DNA of 64,000 nt from Marinobacterium aestuarii (GCF_001651805.1 NZ_CP015839.1:4092001-4156000), one strand, 5' to 3'. Positions 18,232-28,126 are shown, numbered from the stretch's first letter. Numbers and translations are program-made. Notes: generated by a model from the sequence alone, not told the origin.

Positions 18232-18405
18232 GGCGGTCACCCTTGTTGACGCGGGAACAAAGTCGCTACAGGCCTGCAGGAAACTCATAAAAGGAAGTAA
18301 TACGATGATTCCTCACAAGTCTCTATAATACAGCACTCGAACCGGATTTGGGCAAGCACAGAGCGGCATTAAGCGCCGAGCCCAACCGATCAATCAGGAG
18401 TGGTT

Positions 18406-18798
18406 ATGCGCATTTTACACACCATGTTGCGGGTTACGGACCTGCAGAAGTCAATCTCCTTCTACACCGAGCTGATGGGTATGCGCCTGCTGCGCCGCAA
18501 GGATTATCCGGCAGGCAAATTCACCCTCGCCTTTCTCGGCTACGGCGATGAGAAGGACACTACAGTACTGGAACTGACCCACAACTGGGACACCTCCAGC
18601 TACGAGCTGGGCACCGCCTACGGTCATATCGCCATTGAAGTAGACGATGTCTACGCCGCCTGCGACAGCATCAAGACCCGCGGTGGCCAGGTCGTGCGCG
18701 AGGCTGGCCCCATGAAAGGCGGCACCAGCATTCTGGCCTTCGTCAAAGATCCCGACGGCTACATGATCGAGCTGCTGGATCCAAAACGCCTCGATTAA
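18406..18798 (+). CDS. gloA: Lactoylglutathione lyase (glyoxalase I)
   Basis: Converts the hemithioacetal of methylglyoxal and glutathione to S-lactoylglutathione. The 130-residue protein carries all four metal ligands at the same positions as the nickel-type E. coli enzyme: His5, Glu56, His74 and Glu122. The ribosome-binding site CAGGAG lies 6 nt before ATG 18406; the GTG two codons earlier would touch it. Confidence 0.96.
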   Translation: MRILHTMLRVTDLQKSISFYTELMGMRLLRRKDYPAGKFTLAFLGYGDEKDTTVLELTHNWDTSSYELGTAYGHIAIEVDDVYAACDSIKTRGGQVVREAGPMKGGTSILAFVKDPDGYMIELLDPKRLD

Positions 18799-19004
18799 GC
18801 TGCCGCACTACCCCGCCACGCGGTGCCCAGCACCGCACAGCTACCCCGTTTTATCTGAACATTCCCGTCCTCTGCGGGTCTCTTTGTCGGCAGACATTGA
18901 CCCAGCTGCGTCTGCACACGTTTTATCCACGGCTGTGCGCCGTTATAATGGCCGCCATTCTGACTTCTGACGTACCTCCGCGATCCAATGGAGCACCATT
19001 TCCA

Positions 19005-19811
19005 ATGAGCAAAAGAACACTCCTTGCAGCCGCCGGTCTGTTAATGGCCCTGTCCAGCACCCCACTGCTGGCGGCAGACCTGGGCCAGGCCAGCCGCGAC
19101 TTTGAAAACAAGGACTACAGCGCTGCACTCGACGCCCTGGAGTCCCTGAGCAAGGAAGGCAATCCCGAGGCCCTGAGCATGCTCGGACAGATGTATGAAA
19201 ACGGCTGGGGTGTGGACAAGGATCTCGAGAAGGCCGCCGCCCTGTTCAAGCGCGGTGCCAACCAGGGCCACCTGGGCAGCGTTAACGGTCTGCGCCGGCT
19301 GAAGAACATCGAGTACCGCCAGGAACTGAACAGCGTGCGCCTGAGCGCCGAAGCCGGCGATGCCAGCGCCCAGAACCGCCTGGGGGAGATGTACGAGTTC
19401 GGTTACGGCATCGAGCGTGATCCCAACCTGGCCTACAGCTGGTACCTGCGCGCCGCAGAACAGCAACTGGTGGCGGCAGAGCACAACATCGGCCGCTGCT
19501 ACAACTTTGGCACCGGCGTCGCCCAGGACTTTGCCCAGGCCGAAACCTGGTACCGCAAGGCCGCCAAACAGGGTCACATGGATGCGATGTTTTTCCTTGG
19601 CACCCTCTACTCCAACAATCACGGCCAGGACCAGAGCATCGATACCAACGTCATGGCCTACGCCTGGATGCACAACTCGGCACAGCTGGGCAACGCCACC
19701 GCGGCGGCCATCGAAAAGCGCCTGCTGATGAAGCTCGACGAGCCCCAGACCCAGGCTGCCAAGGCGCTGGCCGAAGAATACCTCGACCAGTACGTGCGCC
19801 CCTTCAAGTAA
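19005..19811 (+). CDS. Secreted Sel1-repeat protein
   Basis: A 268-residue protein with a signal peptide (MSKRTLLAAAGLLMALSS ... LLAAD) followed by Sel1-like/TPR helix pairs: NPEALSMLGQMYENGWGVDK, then DASAQNRLGEMYEFGYGIER, AEHNIGRCYNFGTGVAQD and MDAMFFLGTLYSNNHG. Such repeats act as protein-binding scaffolds in the periplasm or envelope. The start at 19005 puts the signal peptide first; a longer frame from 18897 would hide it. No partner is evident nearby. Confidence 0.85.
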   Translation: MSKRTLLAAAGLLMALSSTPLLAADLGQASRDFENKDYSAALDALESLSKEGNPEALSMLGQMYENGWGVDKDLEKAAALFKRGANQGHLGSVNGLRRLKNIEYRQELNSVRLSAEAGDASAQNRLGEMYEFGYGIERDPNLAYSWYLRAAEQQLVAAEHNIGRCYNFGTGVAQDFAQAETWYRKAAKQGHMDAMFFLGTLYSNNHGQDQSIDTNVMAYAWMHNSAQLGNATAAAIEKRLLMKLDEPQTQAAKALAEEYLDQYVRPFK

Positions 19812-19897
19812 TTAACCCCTAGGAGGCTCCTGTCTGACATCAGGCCGCATCGACTCTCGCTGCGTCCTGATGCCGGCTGGCCGCTCCCGGAGACCTT

Positions 19898-20347
19898 ATG
19901 CATATCCCATTTTCCGACAGTCGCGAGGCCATACGCTCCGCTACCCTGGTGCGCCGACTGCTGTCCATGCTGTACGACGGCCTGCTGATTCTCGCGCTCT
20001 GGATGGTGCTGGGGGGTATCGGCGTGGCCATCAACCACGGCGAGGCCGTGGAAGGCCCAGTGTTCAAATCAGTGCTCTTTATTGCCAGCTATCTGTTCTT
20101 CGCCTACTTCTGGACCCGCAGTGGCCAGACGCTGGGGATGATCGCCTGGAACCTGCGCGTTGAAACCCTGGCGGGCGGGCGCATCAGCTGGATGCAGGCG
20201 CTGATTCGCTTCATGGCCGCCATACCCTCGGTATTACTGCTGGGTGCCGGTTACTGGTGGATGCTGCTAAGCGACGAGAAGCTCAGCTGGAATGACCGTT
20301 TCTCGGATACCCGCGTGGTGCAGCTCGAGAAACTGAAGAAGACTTAA
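19898..20347 (+). CDS. RDD-family membrane protein
   Basis: A 149-residue inner-membrane protein with three helices and the family's Arg and Asp residues (ATLVRRLLSMLYDGLLI near the start, WNDRFSDTRVV near the end). The role of RDD proteins is mostly unknown; some act in ion exchange. It is convergent with lptG, and the 89-bp gap is filled with heptanucleotide repeats. Confidence 0.85.
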   Translation: MHIPFSDSREAIRSATLVRRLLSMLYDGLLILALWMVLGGIGVAINHGEAVEGPVFKSVLFIASYLFFAYFWTRSGQTLGMIAWNLRVETLAGGRISWMQALIRFMAAIPSVLLLGAGYWWMLLSDEKLSWNDRFSDTRVVQLEKLKKT

Positions 20348-20436
<89 letters not shown>

Positions 20437-21498
20437 TTATTTAGCCCGCTGCAGCATCCAGCCACCCAGCGCCAGACACAGCAGAATGGGGGCCAGTACC
20501 GCCAGCCAGGGCGCGAAGCCGTAAACGCTGCTGGCCGGCCCCATCAGATCCTGGGCGAACTTGAAGGTCAGGCCCACCAGGATACCGACAATCAGGCGCT
20601 GCCCCACAGTGACGCTGCGCAGAGGTCCGAAAATAAACGAAATGCCGATCAGTACCAGCGCCAGTATCGCCAGCGGCTGCAGCAGCTTGCCCCAGAACGC
20701 CAGCTTGTAATCCACACTGCTCAGCCCCTGCTCGCTCAGGTAGGCCGAGAATGCGCTCAGGCCGGTAATCGACAGATCCACCGGTTCCACCACTATGACC
20801 GACAGCAGGGTTGGCGTCAGGCCCGAATTCCAGACTTCGCTTGCGCGCTCCTGCACCTCGGTGCTGTCCCCCAGAAAGCGGGTTTCACGGATGTCTTCCA
20901 GCTGCCAGGCGTTGTCGACGAATTCGCCGCGGCGCGCATAGCTCGCCGAGGCCAGATCCCGTTCGCCATTGAGCTGATAACGGGTCACGCCGAAGATGAC
21001 GCCACCCGGCTGCACGGCGTTGATATGAATAAAGCTGTCGCCTTCGCGATGCCAGACACCATAGCGCGACTGCAGCGCCTCGCCACCGGACTGCACCAGG
21101 GCCCTGCGGCTCTGGGCAATCTGCTCGGTCTGGGGTACCACGTACTCCCCCAGCACCAGCGCCGCCAGCACCAGCACCAGCACCGGTTTCATCACCGCAG
21201 CCACTATGCGTCCGGTGGACACGCCAGACGCGCGCATAACGGTCAGTTCGCTGTGGGAGGCCAGCATGCCAAGCCCGATGAGGCAGCCTACCAGGCAGCT
21301 CAGCGGCAGAAACTCATAGATGCGACGCGGCACCGTCATGCCCAGATAGAGCAGCGCCTCCAGTATGTCGTAGCGCTCGTTGAAGGAGTCCATCTCATCC
21401 ACCAGCGCGAACAACAGATCCAGCCCCACCACCACCAGCATGACCACCATAATGGCGCCCAGTACGTGCTGAGCAATATACCAGTCGAGCTTTCTCAT
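20437..21498 (-). CDS. lptG: LPS export permease subunit LptG
   Basis: One of two membrane subunits of the LptB2FG ABC transporter, which lifts lipopolysaccharide from the inner membrane to the Lpt bridge. The 353-residue protein has helices at both ends around a periplasmic beta-jellyroll domain (about 120-260). Motifs include DEMDSFNERYDI and LPLSCLVGCLIGLGMLASHS in the coupling region. Its ATG overlaps the lptF stop (ATGA). Confidence 0.95.
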   Translation of the reverse strand: MRKLDWYIAQHVLGAIMVVMLVVVGLDLLFALVDEMDSFNERYDILEALLYLGMTVPRRIYEFLPLSCLVGCLIGLGMLASHSELTVMRASGVSTGRIVAAVMKPVLVLVLAALVLGEYVVPQTEQIAQSRRALVQSGGEALQSRYGVWHREGDSFIHINAVQPGGVIFGVTRYQLNGERDLASASYARRGEFVDNAWQLEDIRETRFLGDSTEVQERASEVWNSGLTPTLLSVIVVEPVDLSITGLSAFSAYLSEQGLSSVDYKLAFWGKLLQPLAILALVLIGISFIFGPLRSVTVGQRLIVGILVGLTFKFAQDLMGPASSVYGFAPWLAVLAPILLCLALGGWMLQRAK

Positions 21499-22604
21499 GC
21501 GCGTCCCCGTTTAAGACTCAACAGACTCGGCAAGCGCTGGCCCAGCCGCTCCCAGAAGTGTTCGGCAAAAATAAGATTCAGCGCCAGCGCCAAAAAGCCA
21601 GCATGCACCAGCCACAGACTTAGCCCCGGTGCCTTACCATCCTCTACCGCACCGCGGGCCGCACCCAGCAGCGTCAAATAAAGCAGATAGAGCACAATGG
21701 AGGGGATCAGCTTGGCAAAACGTCCCTGGCGCGGATTGGTGCGACTCATGGGTACCGCCAGCAGCGTCACCACCAGCGCCAGCACCGGCAGGGAGAGGCG
21801 CCAGTGGAACTGGGCCATAGCCGCGTTGCTGCCATCGGCCAGCAGCGCCAGGGTCGGCATCGCCTCAAGTTCTGCGCTCTGCAGCTCTGCCGCGGCATCC
21901 GGCAGGCGCACGCCGTACTCGCCATACTGGATGCGGCGGTAGTTGGCATCCCCCGGCACGCCTTCATAGCGCACGCCATCCTGCAACACCAGGAAGCGGC
22001 CGTTGTCCTGGGTATCGTAGCGATAGCCGCGCTCTGCCAGCACAACAACAGGCGCGCCACCCTGGCTACTGTCGGAAATAAACAGCCGCTCCAGCCCACC
22101 CGCCGCCGCATCCAGCGATTCGGTATAGGTCACGCGGTTACCGCCCGGCAGCTGCTGAAAACGCCCCGGCACCAGGGTATCAAAGGCATTGATGTTGTCC
22201 TGCTGCAGGTACAGGTCCGCCGTGCGCTGTGCCCCCAGCGGCGACAGCTGCATGCTCAGCAACCCCACCACCAGCGCCACCACTGTGGCCGGCCCCAGCG
22301 CATAAAGCACCAGCCGCTTCTGACTTATGCCGCAGGCACGCAGCACCACCATTTCGCTTTCCAGATAGAGGCGTCCAAAGGCCAGCAGCACGCCCAGAAA
22401 CAGCCCCAGCGGCAGTATCAGTTCCAGAAAACCCGGCAGCCGATAGAGCAGCATCTGGCTCAGCAACTCGGGCGCCAGCTTGCCCGCCGCCGCATCACCG
22501 AGGTACTTGATAAAGCGCCCGCTTACGATGATCATCAGCAGGATTGTGCTTACCGCAGCCGTGCTGATCAGTACTTCGCGGGTCAGGTATCGGAAAACGA
22601 TCAA
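21495..22604 (-). CDS. lptF: LPS export permease subunit LptF
   Basis: Partner of LptG in the lipopolysaccharide exporter; 369 residues with the same layout of three helices, periplasmic domain, three helices. The N-terminus MIVFRYLTREVLISTAAV and the stretch YLESEMVVLRACGISQKRL (coupling helix) are typical. It is divergent from pepA, the conserved gammaproteobacterial order. Confidence 0.95.
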   Translation of the reverse strand: MIVFRYLTREVLISTAAVSTILLMIIVSGRFIKYLGDAAAGKLAPELLSQMLLYRLPGFLELILPLGLFLGVLLAFGRLYLESEMVVLRACGISQKRLVLYALGPATVVALVVGLLSMQLSPLGAQRTADLYLQQDNINAFDTLVPGRFQQLPGGNRVTYTESLDAAAGGLERLFISDSSQGGAPVVVLAERGYRYDTQDNGRFLVLQDGVRYEGVPGDANYRRIQYGEYGVRLPDAAAELQSAELEAMPTLALLADGSNAAMAQFHWRLSLPVLALVVTLLAVPMSRTNPRQGRFAKLIPSIVLYLLYLTLLGAARGAVEDGKAPGLSLWLVHAGFLALALNLIFAEHFWERLGQRLPSLLSLKRGRA

Positions 22605-22845
22605 GACGTTTTACCCTGTTGGTCAGAGGACACACTGCGCTATTCACAGGCTCCGGCACAGGCCTGTGGGTCGCGCGCGCAGGCGCGGCAGACCCCAATG
22701 GCATGGCGGACACCGTCTGTGAATAAGTCAGCGCATCCTAAGTTCAATGAATTCAAATAGTTTTAAATAGTTTATAGTGCAATGCACTTTGGAGTGCTGC
22801 GGCATTATCCATAAATACGACTTTAAAGTCTTGTTTGGAGCCATC

Positions 22846-24354
22846 ATGGATTTCGAGATTGTAAGCGGCGCCATCGCGGCGCTGGAAACGGAACTGCTGA
22901 TCGTCGGCGTCGAAGCCGACAACGTCCTGACCCCCGCGGCGGCCAGTCTGGACAGTGCCAGTAACGGCTACCTGAGCGACATCCTTGGCGGTGGCGACAT
23001 CCAGGGCAAACTGGCCGAAAGCCTGCTGCTGCAGCGCGTCCCGGGCGTTGCCGCCAAGCGCGTGCTGCTGCTGGGTCTGGGCAAGAGCGATGAGCGCAGC
23101 GAACGCAGCTACCGCAAACTGGTCAAGGCCGCCTTTGGCAGCATCAAGAGCATCAGTGCCAGCAGCGTGACTTTCGCGCTGGACGTGCCCGCCACTCAGC
23201 AGAACGATCTGTACCGCCAGACCCGTCAGCTGGTGGAATGGGGCACAGCCGAGCTCTATCAGTACGACGAAACCAAGAGCCAGAAGGCCGAACCGCTGCA
23301 GCTGGCACACCTGCACATTCTGCTGGCCGACGACGATGTCGAAACCGGCGAACATGCCCTGGTCGACGGCGTTGCCATTGCCAACGGCGTATCGGTGGCG
23401 CGGGATGTCGGCAACCTGCCGGGCAACATCTGCACCCCTACCTACCTGGCTCAGCAGGCGATCCGTCTGGGCGACGAATACGACAGCATCAGCACCACGG
23501 TGCTGGACGAATCCGAGATGGAAAAGCTCGGCATGCACTCGCTGCTGTCGGTCGGCCACGGCAGTGACCAGCCCTCCAAGCTGATCGTGATGGAATACAA
23601 GGGTGCCGCCGACGCAGACGCCCAGCCCTATGCCCTGGTGGGCAAGGGTATTACCTTCGATACCGGCGGCATCAGCCTCAAGGGCGGCGCCGGCATGGAT
23701 GAAATGAAGTTCGACATGTGCGGTGCCGCCAGCGTGCTCGGTACCATGAGCGCGGTGGCCGAAATGGCGCTGCCGATCAACGTGGTCGGCATCATCGCCG
23801 CCGCCGAGAACATGCCCAGCGGCCGGGCCACCAAGCCGGGTGACGTTATCACCACCATGTCGGGGCAGACCGTTGAAGTCCTCAACACCGATGCCGAAGG
23901 CCGTCTGGTACTCTGCGACGCCCTGACCTACTCCGAGCGTTTCAAGCCCAGGACAGTGGTGGATATCGCCACCCTCACCGGCGCCTGCATAGTGGCGCTC
24001 GGTCACCAGGCATCAGGCCTGCTGGCCAACGATGATGCCCTGGCCAACGAGCTGCTGGAAGCCGGCGAATTCGCCGCCGACCGCGCCTGGCGCCTGCCGC
24101 TCTGGGACGAGTACCAGGAACAGCTGGACTCCAACTTCGCCGATATCGCCAACATCGGTGGCCCGGCGGGCGGCACCATTACCGCGGCCTGCTTCCTGTC
24201 CCGTTTCACCAAAAACCTGCGCTGGGCTCACCTGGATATCGCGGGCGTGGCCTGGAACAGCAAGGGCAAGGAAAAGGGCGCCACCGGGCGCTGCGTACCG
24301 CTCCTGAGCCAGTACCTGCTGGACCAGATCGAAGACAGCGAGCATGAGCACTAA
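22846..24354 (+). CDS. pepA: Leucyl aminopeptidase (PepA)
   Basis: M17 zinc/manganese aminopeptidase; in enteric bacteria it also acts as a DNA-binding accessory protein. The 502-residue protein shows VGKGITFDTGGISLKGGAGM and the family signature NTDAEGRL (about residues 347-354), with metal-binding Lys, Asp and Glu residues. GGAG lies 6 nt before ATG 22846. The 241-bp divergent gap to lptF is AT-rich near pepA and has a TATAGT at 22773 that could be a -10 box. The next gene, holC, overlaps it by 11 nt. Confidence 0.96.
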   Translation: MDFEIVSGAIAALETELLIVGVEADNVLTPAAASLDSASNGYLSDILGGGDIQGKLAESLLLQRVPGVAAKRVLLLGLGKSDERSERSYRKLVKAAFGSIKSISASSVTFALDVPATQQNDLYRQTRQLVEWGTAELYQYDETKSQKAEPLQLAHLHILLADDDVETGEHALVDGVAIANGVSVARDVGNLPGNICTPTYLAQQAIRLGDEYDSISTTVLDESEMEKLGMHSLLSVGHGSDQPSKLIVMEYKGAADADAQPYALVGKGITFDTGGISLKGGAGMDEMKFDMCGAASVLGTMSAVAEMALPINVVGIIAAAENMPSGRATKPGDVITTMSGQTVEVLNTDAEGRLVLCDALTYSERFKPRTVVDIATLTGACIVALGHQASGLLANDDALANELLEAGEFAADRAWRLPLWDEYQEQLDSNFADIANIGGPAGGTITAACFLSRFTKNLRWAHLDIAGVAWNSKGKEKGATGRCVPLLSQYLLDQIEDSEHEH

Positions 24355-24778
24355 AAACCGCGCTGACTTCTACATACTGGCGGCGTCCGACGAGGACAGC
24401 CGCCAGCAGTTTTTCTGCCGCCTGAGCGAGAAAATTCTCGGCCTCGGGCTGCAGGTGTTTGTGCAGGTGCCGGATGAAATCCGCGCCGGCAGACTCGACG
24501 AACAGCTCTGGTCCTGGCGGCCCGACAGCTTCGTACCCCATGCCCTGCAGGGCGCAACGCCCGAGGCACCGATCACCATCGGCTGGGGCCTGGAGCTGCC
24601 CGCGCACCGCGATGTCTACGTTAACCTCAGACTGGCGCTTCCACCCGAGGCGCTGCAGTTCAAGCGCATCGTTGAAATCGTGGTACAGGACGATGCCATC
24701 CTTGAGGCCAGCCGCAACAACTACCGTCTGTGCAAGGACCAGGGTCTGGAACTGCACCGTCGCGACATGCGGAGGTAA
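24344..24778 (+). CDS. holC: DNA polymerase III chi subunit
   Basis: The 144-residue chi subunit links the clamp loader to SSB during replication. Typical features are the N-terminal RADFYILAASDED, the Trp-rich loop LDEQLWSWRPDSFVPH and the late VEIVVQDD stretch. It overlaps pepA by 11 nt. In most gammaproteobacteria valS follows directly; here a REP-like element and four ABC-export genes intervene. Confidence 0.94.
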   Translation: MSTKNRADFYILAASDEDSRQQFFCRLSEKILGLGLQVFVQVPDEIRAGRLDEQLWSWRPDSFVPHALQGATPEAPITIGWGLELPAHRDVYVNLRLALPPEALQFKRIVEIVVQDDAILEASRNNYRLCKDQGLELHRRDMRR

Positions 24779-24785
24779 TCAGCGC

Positions 24786-24846
24786 TGGGAGCCCACTTTA
24801 GTGGGCGAATAATCCCCCTTGGTTTCGCCCTGAGACCGGGCTCCCA
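24786..24846. repeat. REP doublet (REPIN-like palindromic element)
   Basis: Outer arms TGGGAGCCC and GGGCTCCCA bound two inner hairpins (GCCCACTTTAGTGGGC, and a GGTCTCAGGGC-type arm). This is the layout of two inverted REP sequences, like the GTGGGAGC-type REPs of pseudomonads. It lies 8 bp after the holC stop. Confidence 0.65.
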
Positions 24847-24971
24847 CAATTTCAGGCTTCCTCTCTAGCCTATCGCGCCCCAAACCCTGCCCTAGATCAA
24901 CGCACTGCGTCCAAAGCCTGTTTTGACAGAAAGCCTCCCTATACTGAGAGGCAGTAAACAGGGAAGCCGAC

Positions 24972-26108
24972 ATGGGAATACCTAAAAGCTTGCTGCTGAT
25001 ACCGCTGGTGCTGCTCATTGCCGCAGGCATCTATTGGCTGCAGCGCGAAGATCCCGTCCCCGTGGCGCTGTTTGATGTCGAGCGCGGCACGGTGGAGCTG
25101 ATCGCCGCCAACAGCCGGGCAGGCACCATTCGGGCCTGTCAGCGCTCGCGCCTGTCCATGCCCCAGGGTGGACGCGTCGAACGGCTGCTGGTCAGCGAGG
25201 GTGACAGGGTCAAAGCCGGCCAAGTGTTGCTGGAGCTCTGGCACCAGGATCTCGATGTTCGGGTCGAACAGGCCAGGGCCACACTGCGGGTGCGGCAGAT
25301 CGAGCAGCAGCGCAGCTGCGATAACGCCGACCTGGCACAGCGGGAATACCTGCGCACCCAGCCTCTGGCCCAGCGCAAGCTGGCATCAGCCGAGCGGCTC
25401 GATCAGCGCGAGACCGACGCCCGTCTTGGCAAACTCAGCTGTGACCAGGCCGGCGCAACCACCGACCAGGCCAGCGCCGAACTGCGCCTGCAACAGATCA
25501 TGCTGGATGAATCACGGCTGCGGGCGCCCTTCGCCGGCATCGTCGCCCAGATCAATGGCGAGCCCGGCGAGTTCGTGACCCCCTCCCCACCCGGCATTCC
25601 GACACCGCCGGCCGTGGATCTGATAGACGACAGCTGTCTCTATGTACGGGCCCCCATCGATGAAATAGAGGCGGCGAGGTTATCCGTCGGCCAGCCTGCC
25701 CGCATCTCGCTGGATGCCTTTCGCGACCAGGTATTTCCGGGCCGGATAAGCCGCATCGCGGCCTTCGTGACAGAAGTCGAGAAGCAGGCCCGCACAGTGG
25801 ATATCGACGTGCTCTTTGCCCCCCTGCCCGAAAACGCCAACTTTCTGGTGGGCTATAGCGCCGATGTTGAAATCATCCTGGATCAGCGCGCCCTGGCAAC
25901 GCGCATCCCCACCGAAACCCTGCTTGATGGCAACCGGGTACTGCGGTATGACCCCAAGAGCGGGACCCTGGTCGAGCAAAAGGTAACGCCGGGACTGTCC
26001 AACTGGAACTGGATCGAAGTGACGGATGGCCTCGACCCCGGGCAGCGTATCCTGCAGAGCCTCGATCGCGAGGGGGTGGGCGACGGCACTAAGGTCATCC
26101 CTGAATGA
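24972..26108 (+). CDS. Periplasmic adaptor (HlyD/MacA family) of an ABC exporter
   Basis: A 378-residue membrane-fusion protein with one N-terminal membrane anchor (IPLVLLIAAGIYWL), a lipoyl half-motif (GGRVERLLVSEGDRVKAGQV), a long coiled-coil hairpin (about 95-180), the second lipoyl half (RAPFAGIVAQINGEPGEFV) and beta-barrel domains. It would bridge the inner-membrane permeases to an outer-membrane channel or deliver a substrate to the periplasm. The stop overlaps a 38-codon relic frame (ATGA), which in turn overlaps the ATPase start. Confidence 0.88.
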   Translation: MGIPKSLLLIPLVLLIAAGIYWLQREDPVPVALFDVERGTVELIAANSRAGTIRACQRSRLSMPQGGRVERLLVSEGDRVKAGQVLLELWHQDLDVRVEQARATLRVRQIEQQRSCDNADLAQREYLRTQPLAQRKLASAERLDQRETDARLGKLSCDQAGATTDQASAELRLQQIMLDESRLRAPFAGIVAQINGEPGEFVTPSPPGIPTPPAVDLIDDSCLYVRAPIDEIEAARLSVGQPARISLDAFRDQVFPGRISRIAAFVTEVEKQARTVDIDVLFAPLPENANFLVGYSADVEIILDQRALATRIPTETLLDGNRVLRYDPKSGTLVEQKVTPGLSNWNWIEVTDGLDPGQRILQSLDREGVGDGTKVIPE

Positions 26109-26221
26109 TCCGCCTCGACGCTCTGAGCAAGACCTATCAGCTGGGGGATCAGCCGGTGCAGGTCCAACTGGATCGGGAGCAAATTGATATTGGCAACCAA
26201 ACAGAGATCAACGCGGCATGA
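26105..26221 (+). pseudogene. 38-codon relic of an ABC ATPase 5' end, in translational coupling position
   Basis: The frame reads MIRLDALSKTYQLGDQPVQV and then loses similarity, ending at TGA. The next gene starts MIRLQDLSKTYELGGQPVKA, so this is a partial second copy of the ATPase start. It begins inside the stop of the adaptor gene (ATGA) and its TGA overlaps the ATPase ATG (ATGA). It is thus a short translated leader that preserves coupling between the adaptor and ATPase genes. Confidence 0.75.
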
Positions 26222-26928
26222 TCCGTCTCCAGGATCTGAGCAAGACCTATGAGCTGGGTGGTCAGCCGGTGAAAGCGCTGGATCAGGTGGATCTGGCTAT
26301 TGAGGCCGGCGAATACCTGTCGGTGATGGGGCCGTCCGGCTCCGGCAAATCGACTCTGCTGAACATGATCGGCCTGCTCGACACACCCGACAGCGGCCGC
26401 TACTTCCTGGCCGGGCGGGAGATGAACGCGCTCAACGAAGAGGCCCGCGCCGCCGAGCGTAACCGCCGCATCGGCTTTGTCTTCCAGGCCTACCACCTGC
26501 TTGAACGCCTTAGCGCGCGGGAAAATATCGAACTGCCGCTGGTACTCGCCGGCATGGCGCCCGCCGAACGCCGCCCGCTGGTCGACCAGCTGATCAGACG
26601 CCTGGATCTCGACAGTCGCGCCGGCCATCTGCCGCGTCAGCTGTCGGGTGGCCAGCGCCAGCGCGTCGCCATTGCCCGGGCCGTGATCCGCAAACCCGCG
26701 CTGCTGCTGGCCGACGAGCCGACCGGCAACCTCGACAGCCACTCCGGCGCCGAGGTCATAACGTTGCTCGAGGAGCTCAACGGCCATGGCATCACCCTGC
26801 TGGTCGTCACCCACGACTCCGCCATTGGGCAACGTGCCGGACGCCGCCTGCGCATGGAGGACGGGCGAATTACCGACGACAGCGGTGCCCCTGCCCCTTC
26901 AGCGGATAGCCGCCATGCGCACCTCTGA
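26218..26928 (+). CDS. ABC exporter ATPase (MacB/LolD type)
   Basis: A 236-residue nucleotide-binding subunit: Walker A GPSGSGKST at 38-46, Q-loop Gln90, signature LSGGQRQRV at 142-150, Walker B ALLLADEP at 161-168 and switch His199. It belongs to the MacB/LolD branch that works with FtsX-like permeases. It overlaps the first permease gene by 14 nt. Confidence 0.94.
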   Translation: MIRLQDLSKTYELGGQPVKALDQVDLAIEAGEYLSVMGPSGSGKSTLLNMIGLLDTPDSGRYFLAGREMNALNEEARAAERNRRIGFVFQAYHLLERLSARENIELPLVLAGMAPAERRPLVDQLIRRLDLDSRAGHLPRQLSGGQRQRVAIARAVIRKPALLLADEPTGNLDSHSGAEVITLLEELNGHGITLLVVTHDSAIGQRAGRRLRMEDGRITDDSGAPAPSADSRHAHL

Positions 26929-28126
26929 CCTGTTGCAGTTCAATCTGCGCCTGCTGCTGCGCCAGCGTTTTCGAACACTGATGAGCCTGCTGGCCATGGC
27001 GGTAGGGGTTGCCGCCGTGCTGCTGCTGACAGGGCTTGGCGAGGGCGCGCGCCAGTTCGTGCTGAACGAATTCTCACTGCTGGGCAGCGACGTACTGATC
27101 ATGCTGCCCGGGCGCAAGGAGACCAGCGGCGGCATCCCGCCACTGACCGGCGAAGGCACCCGCGATATTACCCTCGAGGATGCGCAGGCTTTGGAACGGC
27201 TCAGTTCGGTGCAGCGTGTCGCGCCGCTGATCGTCGGCAATGCCCAGACCCATGTCGGCGGACGCAGCCGCGAGCTGCTGACCGTGGGCACCAGCGCCGT
27301 CTTTTTCAGCCTGCGCGAGCTGGCGGTCAGGCAGGGCCAGGCGCTGCCGGTGATACCGCTGCAACGGGCGGAACCGGTTGCCGTTATCGGCTCCGGCGCA
27401 CGCCGTGAACTCTTTGGCCATCAAAAGGCCCTGGGCGCCTGGTTGCGTATCGGCGACCGGCGCTTTCGGGTGATCGGTATTCTGGATGATCGCGGCCAAT
27501 CCCTCGGACTGGACCTGAGCGATGGCATCCTGATTCCCGTTGCCGCCGCGCAGCAGATTTTCAATACCCAGGGCATGTTCCGCGTTTTTCTGCAGATCCG
27601 TCCTGGCAGCCCAATGCCTAAGGCGCGCAACGATATTCAGGCACTGATGCAGCAGCGCCACGGCGGCGAGCGGGATGTCACCCTTATTACCCAGGATGCC
27701 CTGCTCGGCGCCTTCGATGACATCCTGCAGCTGCTGACGCTGGGCGTCGGGGCCATCGCCGCCATCAGCCTGCTGGTGGCCGGCATTCTGATCATGAACA
27801 TTACCCTGATCAGCGTCAGCCAGCGTACCCGCGAAATCGGCCTGCTCAAGGCGCTGGGCGCCAGCGCCCGCACCGTGCGGCTGCTGTTTATCAGCGAGGC
27901 CCTGCAGCTGGCCCTGGTCGGCTCGGTGCTCGGCGCCGCCACGGGCTATAGTCTGCTGGCACTGGGCCACTGGTTCTTTCCGCTGTTGCCCTTTGTGGTG
28001 TCGATCTGGGCCCTGGGCGCGGCCCTGGGGGTCGCCGGTGCAACGGCCCTGGTGTTCGCCTGGCTGCCTGCATCCCGCGCTGCCCGCATGCCGCCGGTGC
28101 TGGCGTTACACGGGCAGGCCCGCTGA
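26915..28126 (+). CDS. FtsX/MacB-type ABC permease 1
   Basis: A 403-residue permease with one N-terminal helix, a large periplasmic domain (about 60-270) and three C-terminal helices, as in MacB/FtsX proteins. The start MRTSDLLQFNLRLLLRQRFR gives the usual cytoplasmic leader. The C-terminal TREIGLLKALGASARTVRLL is the coupling helix that meets the ATPase. Its stop overlaps the next start (TGATG). Confidence 0.9.
   Translation: MRTSDLLQFNLRLLLRQRFRTLMSLLAMAVGVAAVLLLTGLGEGARQFVLNEFSLLGSDVLIMLPGRKETSGGIPPLTGEGTRDITLEDAQALERLSSVQRVAPLIVGNAQTHVGGRSRELLTVGTSAVFFSLRELAVRQGQALPVIPLQRAEPVAVIGSGARRELFGHQKALGAWLRIGDRRFRVIGILDDRGQSLGLDLSDGILIPVAAAQQIFNTQGMFRVFLQIRPGSPMPKARNDIQALMQQRHGGERDVTLITQDALLGAFDDILQLLTLGVGAIAAISLLVAGILIMNITLISVSQRTREIGLLKALGASARTVRLLFISEALQLALVGSVLGAATGYSLLALGHWFFPLLPFVVSIWALGAALGVAGATALVFAWLPASRAARMPPVLALHGQAR

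Noticed and set aside
22753-22778. Sigma70 promoter before pepA
   Set aside because: TATAGT is a fair -10 box, but no -35 hexamer is at the right distance, so it is only mentioned in the gene entry.
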